Origin: Thermomonas sp.
GTDB lineage: Bacteria; Pseudomonadota; Gammaproteobacteria; Xanthomonadales; Xanthomonadaceae
NCBI GenBank assembly: GCA_016720345.1
Contig: JADKKV010000005.1
Span: forward strand, 868,001-932,000
DNA length: 64,000 bases
Reading direction: 5' to 3'
How positions within the stretch are numbered: the first letter of the stretch is position 1; every line of letters begins with the position of its first letter. The position numbers were made by a program, and so were the translations under genes. Of this stretch, positions 54,501 through 63,352 are shown piece after piece. The notes beneath the pieces are model-generated. The model was not told where the DNA came from. It ran no database searches and was given only the letters and a program-made list of their open reading frames with translations.

Positions 54501-55014
54501 TCGCGAAGGCCGCCAGCAGCAGCGCCACGTACAGGGCCGGGTCGGCATACCACTGCGCCGCCAGCGGTTGCCCGCTGAGCACGCCCACGCTCATCCCCAC
54601 CGCCTTGAACTGCAGCGCGAAGTAGGGGATCGCGGCGATCACCGCCAGCACCGCCACCGCCGCCGCCAGCCCGCGTGCGCGCCCGTAGCGCGACGACAGG
54701 AAGTCGGCGATCGAGACGATCCGGTGGCGGGTCGAGGCCAGCACCAGCCGCTCGAGGATGCGCCAGCCGAACAGCAGCAGCAGGATCGGCCCCAGGTAGA
54801 TCGGCAGGAACCCCAGTCCGGCGCGCGCGGCGGTTCCGACCGCGCCGTAGAAGGTCCACGACGAGCAGTACACCGCCAGCGCCAGGGCATAGACGGTGGC
54901 GCGCGCGCGCGGTCCCTGCGCCAGCTGCGGCCGGCGTTCGCCCAGCCAGGCGACGGTGAACAGCAGGCCGACGTAGGCAAGCGCCACCAACAGCAGGATC
55001 CAGCCGGACATCAT
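51565..55014 (-). CDS. CrbS-like hybrid histidine kinase fused to a sodium/solute symporter domain
   Basis: 1149 residues. Solute:sodium symporter domain at about 1-515 with many transmembrane helices; PAS-type domain about 640-755; HisKA with His794 in AAISHDVLQPMN; HATPase about 890-1000 (DTGPGIP, GLGLGLSI); receiver about 1025-1140 with Asp1076 in LLVDYHLHD. This order defines the CrbS/NahK group that tunes acetate use. The partner regulator is the gene at 47385. Because it is a hybrid, a phosphorelay or phosphate sink is possible. MM start; the second ATG at 55011 is equivalent. Intact. Confidence 0.92.
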   Translation of the reverse strand: MMSGWILLLVALAYVGLLFTVAWLGERRPQLAQGPRARATVYALALAVYCSSWTFYGAVGTAARAGLGFLPIYLGPILLLLFGWRILERLVLASTRHRIVSIADFLSSRYGRARGLAAAVAVLAVIAAIPYFALQFKAVGMSVGVLSGQPLAAQWYADPALYVALLLAAFAILFGTRRIDATEHHRGMVLAIALESLVKLLAFVAIGALAILHLPGGGGIGTRVAAGAGAFASATLPSGFLAQTLLAFTAIVCLPRQFHVAVVECQDPADLQPARWLFIGYLVLVSAMVLPIALAGQALPGADGLAADSFVLALPLAHGHPWLALAAYIGGLSAATGMVIVASVALSTMVSNDLVLPLLLRRGVLSQRMAIERQVLWVRRVAILLLALVAFAYHRHALGQQFLAQHGLLAFAAVAQFAPALIGGLYWRGASRAGAYAGLFSGAALWAWCLLLPALLQGNGPSPDWLREGPLGLAWLRPESLFGLRGWDPLTHGVFWSLLGNVAAFVFVSMRYRPLLQDQLAAAAYLDPYAHQPALAPGGWAGKVRGSELLTLAERILGEAHARRAFQEYAGSLARPWDPEQPADRALVQHTERLLASALGAASARSTLTSVLRGSGMELGEVVSLLDETSNALRYNREVLTTTLENIAQGVSVVDAQMRLVAWNRRYQQLFDYPDGMLYVGRPVADLLRWNAARGEMGPGDAEAHIERRLEHLRAGTPHVFERVRANGQVIEMHGQPLPGGGYVTSYSDISDYKRVEQALREVNETLEQRVELRTREAEAAQQSKTRFLAAISHDVLQPMNAARLFASAMRESDDPAEQARLATRVDASLRAAEELLDGLLDVSRLDAGVLQPQPADFDAAELLRELAAQYAPTAAQRGLALRVHASRAIPVRSDRHLLRRALQNFIGNALRYTQAGGVLLAARQRRDGIALEVWDTGPGIPRAHLRQIFEEFHRFDQPGDRGERGLGLGLSICQRISHVLGHPLAVQSRVGRGSVFAIRVPRAARLPAPAPERDARPVQDDALHGLRVLCLDNDREILAGMQALLARWGVQVAVAATVDEALAAMPTSPQVLLVDYHLHDRMDGLDALDALRAAAGRELPGALLTGDGSDALKLAARERGYRVLTKPVKPASLRAFLAAQHGGDRVSG

Positions 55015-55096
55015 GCGTGCGCGCTCCGCATCCGCGATCCGGCCGAGTGTACGGGGCGGCGGGCGTGGCCCGCGCGCCCGGTATCATCCTTGCTGC

Positions 55097-56485
55097 ATGG
55101 ACCACGCGCCCGAGACCCCACCGCTGGCCTTGCCGCAATCCCGCCCGTGGGGGCGGGTGTTCGTGCGACGGGTCGGGCTGGGGATTGCCGGCTTCGCGCT
55201 GCTGGTGCTGCTGGACTGGCAGCCGTCGCTGGGCCTGCTGCGTGGCCTGCTGCCGGGGATGGTGCTGAAGCCGCTCGCCGCCCTTGGGTTCCTGCTGGCG
55301 GGGCTGGTGCTGGCCAACGAAGCGCGGCGGGTGCCGTGGCCGGCGGTTTCGGTGCTGTTGTCGGTCGCGATCGCGGTGGCCGGCGCGGCCAGCCTGCACG
55401 CGGACCTTGCCGGCGTGGCCCTGGCCAGCGATCGCTGGTTCCCGGATCCGGAAGCGGCCATCACCAGCGGCATCGCTGGCCGGATGTCGCCGCTCACCGC
55501 ATGCGGCCTGTTGTTGCTGGGCCTGCTGGGCGCGCTGCGCCTCGATGGTGCATGCCTGCGCCTGCGCCACGGGCTGGCGCTGCTGGTGCTGGGCATCGCG
55601 ATGTTCACCCTCGCCGCGTACGGCCAGCAGGTGGGGGACGCCGCGTTCCTGCCGGTGCCGCTGCTTGCCGCCGGATTGTTCCTGGCCGCGGCGCTGGCAT
55701 GGCTGGCGGTGCTGCCCGCGCGCGGGCTGCTGCACGTGGTCCATTCCACCGGCATCGGCGGGCTGGTCTCGCGCCGGCTGTTGTTGCCGGCGCTGCTGTT
55801 GCCCGGCCTGCTGGGGGTGCTGGCGCGGTTGGCCGGGTCGCGTGCGGGGTGGTCGGCCATCACCGTGGCGTCGATCCAGGCGCTTGCCACCGGGGCGTTG
55901 CTGGCGTGGATGATCTGGTGGGTGGCGACCCTGCTGGAACGCCTGCAGCGGCAGCGCGACGAGGTGCGGGTGCTGCATGACGAAAGCCACACCGATGCGC
56001 TGACCGGCCTGCCCAACCGGCGCGCGTTCGACGAGGCGATCGCCGTCCTGGGCCAAGGGCGGCGCGGGCACGACCACGGGGGTTCGCTGCTGTTGCTCGA
56101 CCTCGACCGGTTCAAGGACTACAACGACCGCTTCGGCCACCAGGCCGGGGACGCGGTGTTGCGCCAGGTCGGTGCCTTGCTGCGGCATGCGGTGCGCCCG
56201 AGCGACCTGCCGGCGCGCTACGGCGGCGAGGAGTTCGCGGTGTTGCTGCCGGAGGCCGGGATCGAAGAGGCGATGCAGGTGGCGGAACGCATCGTCCGTG
56301 CATTCCGGGCCGTGGCATGGCCCGGGCGGGCGGTCACGATCAGCGTGGGCGCCGCGGCATTGGCCGCTTCCGAGTCCGCGGACGCACTGGTCGGACGCGC
56401 CGATGCGGCGCTGTACGCGGCCAAGGCGGCGGGCCGCGACCGCGTGGTGCAGGCGGCGGCGCCTGCGCAGCCTGCACCGGCATAG
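55097..56485 (+). CDS. Membrane diguanylate cyclase (GGDEF domain)
   Basis: 462 residues. An N-terminal membrane region with about seven hydrophobic segments is followed by a GGDEF domain. The active motif reads GGEEF at 376-380 and the inhibitory I-site RPSD is at 367-370 with the right five-residue spacing, so the enzyme should make c-di-GMP with feedback inhibition. No EAL domain. Divergent from the CrbS-like kinase; the signal sensed by the membrane part is unknown. Confidence 0.92.
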   Translation: MDHAPETPPLALPQSRPWGRVFVRRVGLGIAGFALLVLLDWQPSLGLLRGLLPGMVLKPLAALGFLLAGLVLANEARRVPWPAVSVLLSVAIAVAGAASLHADLAGVALASDRWFPDPEAAITSGIAGRMSPLTACGLLLLGLLGALRLDGACLRLRHGLALLVLGIAMFTLAAYGQQVGDAAFLPVPLLAAGLFLAAALAWLAVLPARGLLHVVHSTGIGGLVSRRLLLPALLLPGLLGVLARLAGSRAGWSAITVASIQALATGALLAWMIWWVATLLERLQRQRDEVRVLHDESHTDALTGLPNRRAFDEAIAVLGQGRRGHDHGGSLLLLDLDRFKDYNDRFGHQAGDAVLRQVGALLRHAVRPSDLPARYGGEEFAVLLPEAGIEEAMQVAERIVRAFRAVAWPGRAVTISVGAAALAASESADALVGRADAALYAAKAAGRDRVVQAAAPAQPAPA

Positions 56486-56502
56486 GGATGCCGGAAACGC
56501 GA

Positions 56503-56525
56503 AAGCCCGCCGATGAGGCGGGCTT
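56503..56525. terminator. Hairpin between the GGDEF gene and rpmG
   Basis: AAGCCCGCC and GGCGGGCTT form a perfect 9-bp stem around a 5-base loop between convergent genes. T-runs on either side are short, so termination may be partial. Confidence 0.7.
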
Positions 56526-56551
56526 CCTGGGTATCCGGTGATACCGAAGGC

Positions 56552-56716
56552 TTACTTGATCTTGCCTTCCTTGTAGGTCACGTGCTTGCGGACGACGGGG
56601 TCGTACTTGCTGACCTCCATCTTCGCCGGCGTGTTCTTCTTGTTCTTGTCGGTGGTGTAGAAGTGGCCGGTGCCGGCCGAGGAGATCAGACGGATCTTGT
56701 CGCGCTTGCTTGCCAT
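56552..56716 (-). CDS. rpmG: 50S ribosomal protein L33
   Basis: 54 residues, starting [20 protein letters not shown] and ending VTYKEGKIK. It has none of the zinc cysteines, so it is the zinc-independent form. AAGGAGA precedes the ATG and it follows rpmB by 12 bases, as in most bacteria. Confidence 0.97.
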   Translation of the reverse strand: MASKRDKIRLISSAGTGHFYTTDKNKKNTPAKMEVSKYDPVVRKHVTYKEGKIK

Positions 56717-56728
56717 GGTGTGATCTCC

Positions 56729-56965
56729 TTAGACCTTCTCGCCCTGCTTGCGCAGGTCCGCGAGGATGGCGTCGATGCCATTCTTGTCGATGGTGCGCAG
56801 GGCCGCGGCGGAAACGCGGAGCTTGACCCAACGGTTCTCGGAAGCGACCCAGAAGCGGCGCTCGTGGAGGTTGGGCATGAAGCGACGGCGGGTCTTGCGA
56901 TTGGAATGCGAGACGTTGTTACCGGAAACCGTGCGCTTGCCGGTCACTTGGCAGACTTTGGACAC
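56729..56965 (-). CDS. rpmB: 50S ribosomal protein L28
   Basis: 78 residues: [20 protein letters not shown] and [18 protein letters not shown]. The start is GTG at 56965 with GAGGTGCACA in front; the ATG further in would remove the conserved N-terminus. First gene of rpmB-rpmG. Confidence 0.97.
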   Translation of the reverse strand: MSKVCQVTGKRTVSGNNVSHSNRKTRRRFMPNLHERRFWVASENRWVKLRVSAAALRTIDKNGIDAILADLRKQGEKV

Positions 56966-57149
56966 TGTGCACCTCGATGGTGTTTTGGTTGTCGCCCGTA
57001 GCCCGGGAGACGGCGGCCCCGACGCAGCCCGGAGGGCATGCGGCACACGAAACGGGAAGGCATGTCGCGCTGCCAATGGCGGGCCGGATTCGTGTTCCGG
57101 GGCCGCCCGGAACCAGCCAGAAGGCGGTAACGGACGCAGCGAGCCGCGC

Positions 57150-57178
57150 ATTATGCGGACAAATGCCTTTGCAGGCAA
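57150..57178 (-). promoter_or_regulatory. Promoter of rpmB-rpmG
   Basis: TTGCCT, 17 bases, CATAAT on the minus strand, the best promoter match I found in the window. Transcription should start near 57143, leaving a leader of about 178 bases before rpmB. No gene is visible in 56966-57223. Confidence 0.65.
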
Positions 57179-57223
57179 GCACTTGGGGTTATGGGCGGCC
57201 GCCCACCAGCGCGGGGCGTCCGG

Positions 57224-58978
57224 CTAGCGGCCCTTGGCCTCGGCAATGAACGCCCGTATCTGCGAGTCCAGCACCGGCAGCGGCACCGAGCCCTGCGCCA
57301 GCACGGCGTCGTGGAAGGCGCGGACGTCGAACTTCGGGCCCAGCGCGGCTTCGGCTTCGCGGCGCAGGCGCATGATCGTGATCTCGCCCAGCTTGTAGCT
57401 CAGGGCCTGGCCGGGCCAGCTGATGTAGCGGTCGACCTCGGTGGTCACCTCGTGCTCGCTCAATGCGGTGTTGTCGCGCAGGAAGGCCAGCGCCTGCTCG
57501 CGGGTCCAGCCCTTGTGGTGGACGCCGGTGTCGATCACCAGACGGCAGGCGCGCCACATTGCGTAGGTCAGGCGCCCGAAATCCTCGTACGGGGTTTCGT
57601 AGATGCCCATCTCCTTGCCCAGCCATTCCGAATACAGGCCCCAGCCCTCGCCATAGGCGCTGATGTACTCCTTGCGGAAATCGGGCACGTCGCCCTGCTC
57701 GCGCGCCAGCGAGCCCTGCAGCGAATGACCCGGCGCCGATTCATGCAGGGTCAGGGCGGGCAGGTTGTACAGCGGGCGGCTGGGCAGGTTGTAGGTGTTG
57801 ACCCAATAGGTGTCGGCGCCGCCGCGGCCGGCGGTCCAGTACGGCGCGATGTCCGGCGGCACCGGCACGATGGTGAAGCGCCCGCGCGGCAGGGTGCCGA
57901 CCAGTTTGCCGATCTGCCCATCCACCCGCTTGGAAATCCACGCGGCGCGGTCCAGCAGTTCCTGCGGGGTCTTGGCGTAGAACCGGGGGTCCGTGCGCAG
58001 GAAGGCGAGGAAGTCGGCGAAGCGGGTTTCCCTGGATGCACCCTGGAAGCCGAGCCCGTCGATGATGGTGTCCATCCCGGCGCGGATCGCGGCGACTTCG
58101 GCCAGGCCGATCGCGTGGATCTCGTCCGCGGACAGGTCCAGCGTGGTGTATCTGCGGATCTGCTCGCGATACCAGGCCTCGCCATCCGGCATCGCCTCGG
58201 CGGCCAGCGTGGTGCGTGCGTTCGGGATGTATTCGCCGCGGAAGAACACCAGCAGCTTCGCGAACGCGGGGACCACCGCATCGCGGATCGCGGCCCGGCC
58301 TTCGGCGCGCAACGCTTCCTGTTCGGCGGCCGGGATCGACGCCGGCATGCTGCGATACGGATCGAAGAAGTTGGACGACTCGATGTCCTTGAGCCCGGCG
58401 ACCATCGCGATCGACCCGTCGCGCCCGTCCAGCACCGCGCGCGGCACCGAGAACCCGCGCGCCAGGCCCGCGCGCATGTTGGCCACCTGCTGCTCGAAAT
58501 GGCGGGGCACGTCGCGCAGGCGCGCGGCGTAGGCGCGGTAGCCGGCGGCATCGCGCGGGGTGGCGCGGGCCATGAAGCCGAGGTCGGACCAGAACGCACT
58601 GTCCGCGTTGAACGGCATCTCGTAGTCGCGGTAACGGATCTCCGCCGCCATGTGTTCGATCTGCGGCCGGTACACCGCGAAGTTGACCCGGTTGGCGGCG
58701 GAGAGCTTGCCGGCATCGATGCCGTCGAGTCGCTTCAAGACGCCATCGAGGTAGGCGAGCCGCCGCGCCTGTGCCGCCGGGCCGACGTCGGCCAGCGTGG
58801 TCGAGGGCTTGCGCGCGCGGTTGTCGCTGTCCTCGTCCCAGCTGGGCGCCTGCTGGCTGCGCCAGTCCCACTCGGCCTTGTAGATCGACTCGAAGGCCTT
58901 GTCAGTGATGTTCGCTGGTGCTTGTGCGTGCACAAGTGTGGGCAGCAGCAGGCAGCAAGCAAGGAGGAAGGATTTCAC
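57224..58978 (-). CDS. DUF885-family exported protein
   Basis: 584 residues. Signal peptide MKSFLLACCLLLPTLVHAQ, then a long helical domain with LTLHESAPGHSLQ and YGEGWGLYSEWLG. The HExxPGH-type motif and the later Glu resemble a zinc peptidase active site, and some DUF885 relatives are annotated as peptidases; activity here is unproven. Stands alone. A hairpin repeat lies just upstream of its start. Confidence 0.88.
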   Translation of the reverse strand: MKSFLLACCLLLPTLVHAQAPANITDKAFESIYKAEWDWRSQQAPSWDEDSDNRARKPSTTLADVGPAAQARRLAYLDGVLKRLDGIDAGKLSAANRVNFAVYRPQIEHMAAEIRYRDYEMPFNADSAFWSDLGFMARATPRDAAGYRAYAARLRDVPRHFEQQVANMRAGLARGFSVPRAVLDGRDGSIAMVAGLKDIESSNFFDPYRSMPASIPAAEQEALRAEGRAAIRDAVVPAFAKLLVFFRGEYIPNARTTLAAEAMPDGEAWYREQIRRYTTLDLSADEIHAIGLAEVAAIRAGMDTIIDGLGFQGASRETRFADFLAFLRTDPRFYAKTPQELLDRAAWISKRVDGQIGKLVGTLPRGRFTIVPVPPDIAPYWTAGRGGADTYWVNTYNLPSRPLYNLPALTLHESAPGHSLQGSLAREQGDVPDFRKEYISAYGEGWGLYSEWLGKEMGIYETPYEDFGRLTYAMWRACRLVIDTGVHHKGWTREQALAFLRDNTALSEHEVTTEVDRYISWPGQALSYKLGEITIMRLRREAEAALGPKFDVRAFHDAVLAQGSVPLPVLDSQIRAFIAEAKGR

Positions 58979-58999
58979 GTGGCGGCACCCGGCATCGAG

Positions 59000-59086
59000 G
59001 GAAAGGGGGCCAGGGCGGATCTTGCGCCGTCCACGTCTGGCAAGTTCGATCAGGCTTGTCGCAAAACTCCACCCTGGCCCTTTTCC
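59000..59086. repeat. Hairpin repeat, family A, copy 3 (87 bp, diverged)
   Basis: Arms at 59000-59026 and 59060-59086 resemble GGAAAGGGGGCCAGGGCGGA and the inverse of GGAAAAGGGCCAGGGTGGAG. It has the same extra base in the right arm and nearly the same length as copy 2, but several mismatches. Between the DUF885 gene and the LABN gene. Confidence 0.7.
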
Positions 59087-59102
59087 GCATCGCGCCGAAC
59101 GG

Positions 59103-59426
59103 CTAATGCTCGGCGCGGTCGCGGTGCCAGCCGCGGTGCCTGATGTCCAGGTACAGGCTGTAGCAGGCGGTGAAGCTGGGGAACAGGTTCTGCAGGATGC
59201 CGACCGCGTCGTTCTTGCCGAAGATGAAATAGCTCAGCGTCATCAGGCTGCCGAGGATGCTCATGTACCAGAACAGGCGCGGGATCACCGGCTTGCCCTG
59301 GCGCTTGCTGGCGATGAACTGCACCAGCCAGCGGCCGCCGAACATCAGCGCGCCGACCAGGCCGATCAGCTTCCACGGGGTCATGTGGATGCCGGTCCAC
59401 TGCAGCCACGGAATCGCGGCGTTCAT
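59103..59426 (-). CDS. Lipid-A-disaccharide synthase N-terminal (LABN) domain protein
   Basis: 107 residues with three transmembrane helices: WKLIGLVGALMFGGRWLVQF, LFWYMSILGSLMTLSYFIFG and a last one around NLFPSFTACYSLYLDI. Stand-alone LABN proteins are linked to lipid A or glycolipid modification, usually next to a GT2 transferase as here. ATG 59426 is used; a GTG at 59450 overlapping the transferase stop (GTGA) is also plausible. Confidence 0.85.
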   Translation of the reverse strand: MNAAIPWLQWTGIHMTPWKLIGLVGALMFGGRWLVQFIASKRQGKPVIPRLFWYMSILGSLMTLSYFIFGKNDAVGILQNLFPSFTACYSLYLDIRHRGWHRDRAEH

Positions 59427-59446
59427 GACATCGGGCGTCGATTCGA

Positions 59447-60178
59447 TCACTTCGACAACTCTTCGACCGCGGTGCGGCGGCTGCGCACGATCAGCCAGGC
59501 CACCCCGCGCAGGTCGCGGATGCCGACCAGCGCGCGGCCCAGGTTGTTGTACTTGGACACGCCGGCGGTGCGGTGGCGGTGGTTGACCGGCACGCTCACG
59601 GTCTTCCAGCCGGCGCGCTGCATCAGCGCGGGCAGGTAGCGGTGCATGTGGTCGAAGTAGGGCAGGTCGAGGAAGGCGTCGCGCTCGAACAGCTTGATCC
59701 CGCAGCCGGTGTCCGGGGTGTCGTCGCGCAGCATGCGCGCGCGGATCGCGTTCGCCCACTTGGACGCCCAGCGCTTGCTGCCGGAATCCTGCCGGTTCAC
59801 CCGCCAGCCGGCGAACAGCTTGATGCCTGCTGCCGCGGCGTCGCGTTGCGCGAGGAGTTTCGGGATGTCGGCGGGATCGTTCTGGCCGTCGCCGTCGAGG
59901 GTGGCGATCCACGGCGCGCGCGCGGCCTTGACCCCGTTGCGCACGGCGGTGCTCTGGCCGGCGTTCGTGAGGTGGCGGATGACGCGCAGCTCAGGCGTGG
60001 TCACCTGCAGTGCACGCAGGCGTTCGAGCGTCGAATCGCGCGAAGTGTCGTCGACGTAGACGATCTCGAAATCGACCAGCCCGCGCAGCGCGGCCACGAT
60101 CTCGCCGACCAGCGGGGCGACGTTGTCTTCCTCGTTGTGGACCGGCACCACGACCGAGAGTTGCGGCGTTGCGCTCAT
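59447..60178 (-). CDS. Family 2 glycosyltransferase (polyprenyl-phosphate type)
   Basis: 243 residues. N-terminal LSVVVPVHNEEDNVAPLVGE, DDTSRDST and the DxD-like DGDGQNDP of GT2 enzymes. No C-terminal membrane helices, so it is a soluble DPM1-like enzyme that would charge undecaprenyl phosphate with a sugar. With the LABN protein it may decorate lipid A; this is inferred from position. Confidence 0.88.
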   Translation of the reverse strand: MSATPQLSVVVPVHNEEDNVAPLVGEIVAALRGLVDFEIVYVDDTSRDSTLERLRALQVTTPELRVIRHLTNAGQSTAVRNGVKAARAPWIATLDGDGQNDPADIPKLLAQRDAAAAGIKLFAGWRVNRQDSGSKRWASKWANAIRARMLRDDTPDTGCGIKLFERDAFLDLPYFDHMHRYLPALMQRAGWKTVSVPVNHRHRTAGVSKYNNLGRALVGIRDLRGVAWLIVRSRRTAVEELSK

Positions 60179-60191
60179 CTGGCGGCGGCCC

Positions 60192-61130
60192 TCAAGCCCG
60201 GGTGCGCAGGCGTTCCAGCACGCCATCCAGCGATTCCAGGTCGCTGTAATGGATCACCAGCCGGCCCTTGCCGCCGCGTCCGTGGAGGACGTCGATGCGG
60301 GTGCCCAGTGCCTCCGAGAGCTCGCGTTCGAGGGCGACGATATCGGCCTGCGGCTTCGCCTTCGCGGCGGGCTTGCGCGGCGTGCTGGCGGCCTTGCCGG
60401 TGGACAGCTGCTGCACCCGGTGCTCGACCTCGCGCACCGACCAGCCGTGTTCGGCGGCTTGCCTTGCCAGCGAGATCGCCATCGGCACCGCCAAAGGCAG
60501 CAATGCGCGCGCCGCACCCATCTCCAGCTGGCCGGCCTGCACCAGCGCGCGGATCTCGGCCGGCAATTCCAGCAGCCGCAGCAGGTTGCTGACCGCCGCG
60601 CGCGAACGGCCCACCGCTTCCGCCGCGGCGGCGTGGGTCAGGTCGAATTCGTCGATCAGGCGCTGCAGCGCCTGCGCTTCTTCCAGCGGGTTGAGGTCTT
60701 CGCGCTGGATGTTCTCGATCAGCGCCATCGCGACCACGGTGCGGTCGTCGACCACCCGCACCACCACCGGGATCTCGCTCAGGCCGGCGCGCTGCGAGGC
60801 GCGCCAGCGGCGTTCGCCGGCGATGATCTCGTACGTGCGGCCGCCCTTGCCGTCGGCGCCGACGTGCTCGCGCACCACGATCGGCTGGATCACGCCCTGC
60901 GCGCGGATCGAGGAAGCCAGTTCCTCCAGCTTGGCATCGTCCATCGAGCGCCGTGGCTGGTACTTGCCCGGCACCATCGCGTCGACCGGCAGGCTGCGCA
61001 GCTGGTCGCCCGGCAACGCCTGCAGCGGCAACGCCTCGGCGGCCGCCTTCGGCCCGAGCAGCGCCTCCAGCCCGCGGCCCAGGCCGCGCTTCTTGCCGGC
61101 GCCCTTGGCGACGTCCTTGCCAGCGATCAT
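60192..61130 (-). CDS. parB: Chromosome-partitioning protein ParB
   Basis: 312 residues. N-terminal RGLGRGLEALLG, the CTP-binding GERRWRASQ and ENIQREDLNP motifs, the helix-turn-helix VGRSRAAVSNLLRLLELP, and a C-terminal dimer domain. Binds parS near the origin. The start overlaps the parA stop (ATGA). No parS palindrome was found in this window. Confidence 0.96.
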   Translation of the reverse strand: MIAGKDVAKGAGKKRGLGRGLEALLGPKAAAEALPLQALPGDQLRSLPVDAMVPGKYQPRRSMDDAKLEELASSIRAQGVIQPIVVREHVGADGKGGRTYEIIAGERRWRASQRAGLSEIPVVVRVVDDRTVVAMALIENIQREDLNPLEEAQALQRLIDEFDLTHAAAAEAVGRSRAAVSNLLRLLELPAEIRALVQAGQLEMGAARALLPLAVPMAISLARQAAEHGWSVREVEHRVQQLSTGKAASTPRKPAAKAKPQADIVALERELSEALGTRIDVLHGRGGKGRLVIHYSDLESLDGVLERLRTRA

Positions 61131-61927
61131 GCCGCCTTCTCCTTGTTGGCGATGCCTTGGTCGCGCTCGCGCTGGCGGCGCAGCAGCTCGCCGGCCAGGC
61201 CCAGGTAGGCCACCCCGCCGCGGCTGGCCCTGTCGTAGCCGAGGATGCTCTGGCCGTGGCTGGGCGCCTCGGCCAGGCGCACGTTGCGCGGGATGATGGT
61301 GCGGAACACCAGTTCGCCGAAGTGGTTGGTGAGCTCGGCGGAGACCGCATTGGCGAGGTTGTTGCGCACGTCGAACATGGTGCGCAGCACGCCTTCGATC
61401 TGCAGGTCCGGGTTGAGCCGGCCCTTCAGTGCCCCGATCGTGTCGAGCAGCGCGCTCAGGCCTTCCAGCGCGTAGTACTCGCACTGCATCGGCACCAGCA
61501 CCGAGTCGGCCGCGTTCAGCGCATTGAGGGTCAGCAGCGACAGCGACGGCGGGCAGTCGACGAGGATGAAGTCGTAGTTGGCGCGCACCGTTTCCAGCGC
61601 CTGCTTGAGCTTCTGCTCGCGGCCGGCCATGTCCATCAGCTGGATCTCGGCGGCGGTCAGGTCGATGTTGCCGGGCAGCAGGTCGTAGCCGTCCTCGCAA
61701 CGGACGATGGCGTCGCGCGCCTGCACCTCGCCGAGCATCACGTTGGTGATCGAGGCTTCCAGCTCGCGCTTCTCGACGCCGCTGCCCATGGTCGCGTTGC
61801 CTTGCGGATCAAGGTCGACCAGCAGGGTGCGCTTGGGCGCGCGGGCGAGCGCGGCAGCCAGGTTGACCGCGGTCGTGGTCTTGCCGACCCCGCCTTTCTG
61901 GTTGGCGATGGCGATGATGCGGGCCAT
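61127..61927 (-). CDS. parA: Chromosome-partitioning ATPase ParA (Soj)
   Basis: 266 residues. Deviant Walker [18 protein letters not shown], Walker [10 protein letters not shown], and [11 protein letters not shown]. ATPase that moves the ParB-parS complex. Same order as in most proteobacteria: rsmG, parA, parB, often near the replication origin. Confidence 0.97.
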   Translation of the reverse strand: MARIIAIANQKGGVGKTTTAVNLAAALARAPKRTLLVDLDPQGNATMGSGVEKRELEASITNVMLGEVQARDAIVRCEDGYDLLPGNIDLTAAEIQLMDMAGREQKLKQALETVRANYDFILVDCPPSLSLLTLNALNAADSVLVPMQCEYYALEGLSALLDTIGALKGRLNPDLQIEGVLRTMFDVRNNLANAVSAELTNHFGELVFRTIIPRNVRLAEAPSHGQSILGYDRASRGGVAYLGLAGELLRRQRERDQGIANKEKAA

Positions 61928-62002
61928 GCGGCGTGTGTCTTCCTTCGGGAGTCCGGGCGCGGGGGACGTGCCTGCAACCGGCACGGGGCCATCGATTATG
62001 CC

Positions 62003-62636
62003 TCAGCCCGGCGTCCTGACGATTTCCACCAGGTGGCGTTCGGCGTCCAGCCCGGGGACCTGCAGCGGATGCACCGCCCCGTAGCCCCCAGCCGGCCGGC
62101 AGCGCCGCGATTTCGTCTGTGGGCAGCACCCCCTTCATCGCCAGCAGCCGCCCGGCGGGCTGCAGCAGGTGGCCGCCGAGCTGCAGGATCAGCGGCAGGG
62201 TGGCCAGCGCGCGCGCGGTGATCGCGTCGAACCGCTGCGGCGGGTCGAACGCTTCGATCCGCGATTCGGCCACCGCCACGTTGCCCAGCTTGAGCTGGCG
62301 CACCGCCTCGCGCAGGAAGCGCGCCTTCTTGCCGTTGCTCTCGACCAGGGTGACCTGCAGCCCGGGTCGCGCGATCGCCAGCGGGATGCCGGGCAGGCCG
62401 GGCCCTGTGCCGAGGTCGGCCAGGGTGCCGATCCCATCGAGGTGCGCGTGCATCGCCAGCGAGTCCAGCAGGTGCTTGGCCAGCATCTCGCGGGTGTCGC
62501 GGATCGCGGTCAGGTTGTAGGTCTGGTTCCAGCGCGCGAGCAGGGCGAGGTAGGCCAGCAGCGGTCCCGCGAGGGCGGTGTCGAGCCCGAGCTGGCGCAG
62601 GCCGGCTTCCAGTTCGGGGCGGAGGGTGTCATCCAT
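62003..62636 (-). CDS. rsmG: 16S rRNA m7G527 methyltransferase RsmG (one apparent frameshift)
   Basis: 210 residues. SAM-binding [17 protein letters not shown], the YNLTAIRD substrate loop, and [13 protein letters not shown]. Near 62085 one extra G in a run breaks the last 25 residues; removing it restores [20 protein letters not shown] and a normal C-terminus. ATG 62636 starts [10 protein letters not shown]. Confidence 0.93.
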
Positions 62637-62658
62637 GCGCGCATTGTAGAAGCCGCAC

Positions 62659-62729
62659 GCGGCGGGGTGGCCCGGTATTCGCGCAGCGCCATTTCGAGGC
62701 GCGTGGCGAATGCCGGGCCACCCCGCCGC
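62659..62729. repeat. Long inverted repeat, family B, between rsmG and the PPTase gene
   Basis: GCGGCGGGGTGGCCCGG occurs at 62659-62675 and again inverted in the right arm, ending at 62729. The pairing continues through ATTCGC with one bulged base. About 20 bases lie between the arms. A different sequence from family A, but again a hairpin with one bulge. Confidence 0.7.
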
Positions 62730-62739
62730 CGCGAGGGGG

Positions 62740-63312
62740 TCAATCGGTGGATGCAAGGACGGCGACGAACCCCGCTTCCGGCTCGAGCATGTGCAGCGAC
62801 CAATCCCCGACCTGGCCCAGCGCCGGATCGCAGCGGAGCATGCGCAGGCCCTCGCCGCCAACATCGAACACCGCCTTGTGCAGGCCGAACGCGATGCCGC
62901 CGCCATGCGCCTTCAGCACCGCTTCCTTGGCGCACCACAGGCGCAGGAACGCGTCGTGCCGCAGGGCCTCGTCGAGCGCGGCGAGCGCCGCGGTTTCCTC
63001 CGGCGCGAAGTAGCGCCGCGCGATCCGCAGCGGGTCGGTGCCGCGCACGCGCGATTCGATGTCAACGCCGACGCGTCCGCGCGGCGTGTAGGCAACCAGC
63101 AGGCGCGCGTGGCTGTGCGACCAGCTAGTGTCGCCGTGCAGGAGCCGCGGCCGGTTGCGCGCATCCCGGTGCAGGCTGTCGGCCGCCGCATCCCCGGCGA
63201 CGACGCGCAGCCAGTGGATGGCGATGTCCCGTGCACGCGCGGTGCCCGGCAGGTGCTGCCATCGGCACTGCATCGCATCGATGGAAAAATCCCGCGTCCC
63301 GTCCATCAGCAT
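62740..63312 (-). CDS. 4'-phosphopantetheinyl transferase superfamily protein
   Basis: 190 residues, Sfp-like. Mg-binding VGVDIES and the [14 protein letters not shown] helix with the catalytic Glu and Lys. Moves the phosphopantetheine arm from CoA to a carrier protein. No PKS/NRPS or ACP gene is nearby, so the target is unknown. Start uncertain between the first and second Met. Confidence 0.9.
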   Translation of the reverse strand: MLMDGTRDFSIDAMQCRWQHLPGTARARDIAIHWLRVVAGDAAADSLHRDARNRPRLLHGDTSWSHSHARLLVAYTPRGRVGVDIESRVRGTDPLRIARRYFAPEETAALAALDEALRHDAFLRLWCAKEAVLKAHGGGIAFGLHKAVFDVGGEGLRMLRCDPALGQVGDWSLHMLEPEAGFVAVLASTD

Positions 63313-63352
63313 GGTCGAAGGTCGTGGTGGCGGGCGTGCGACCGGTGCGCAA

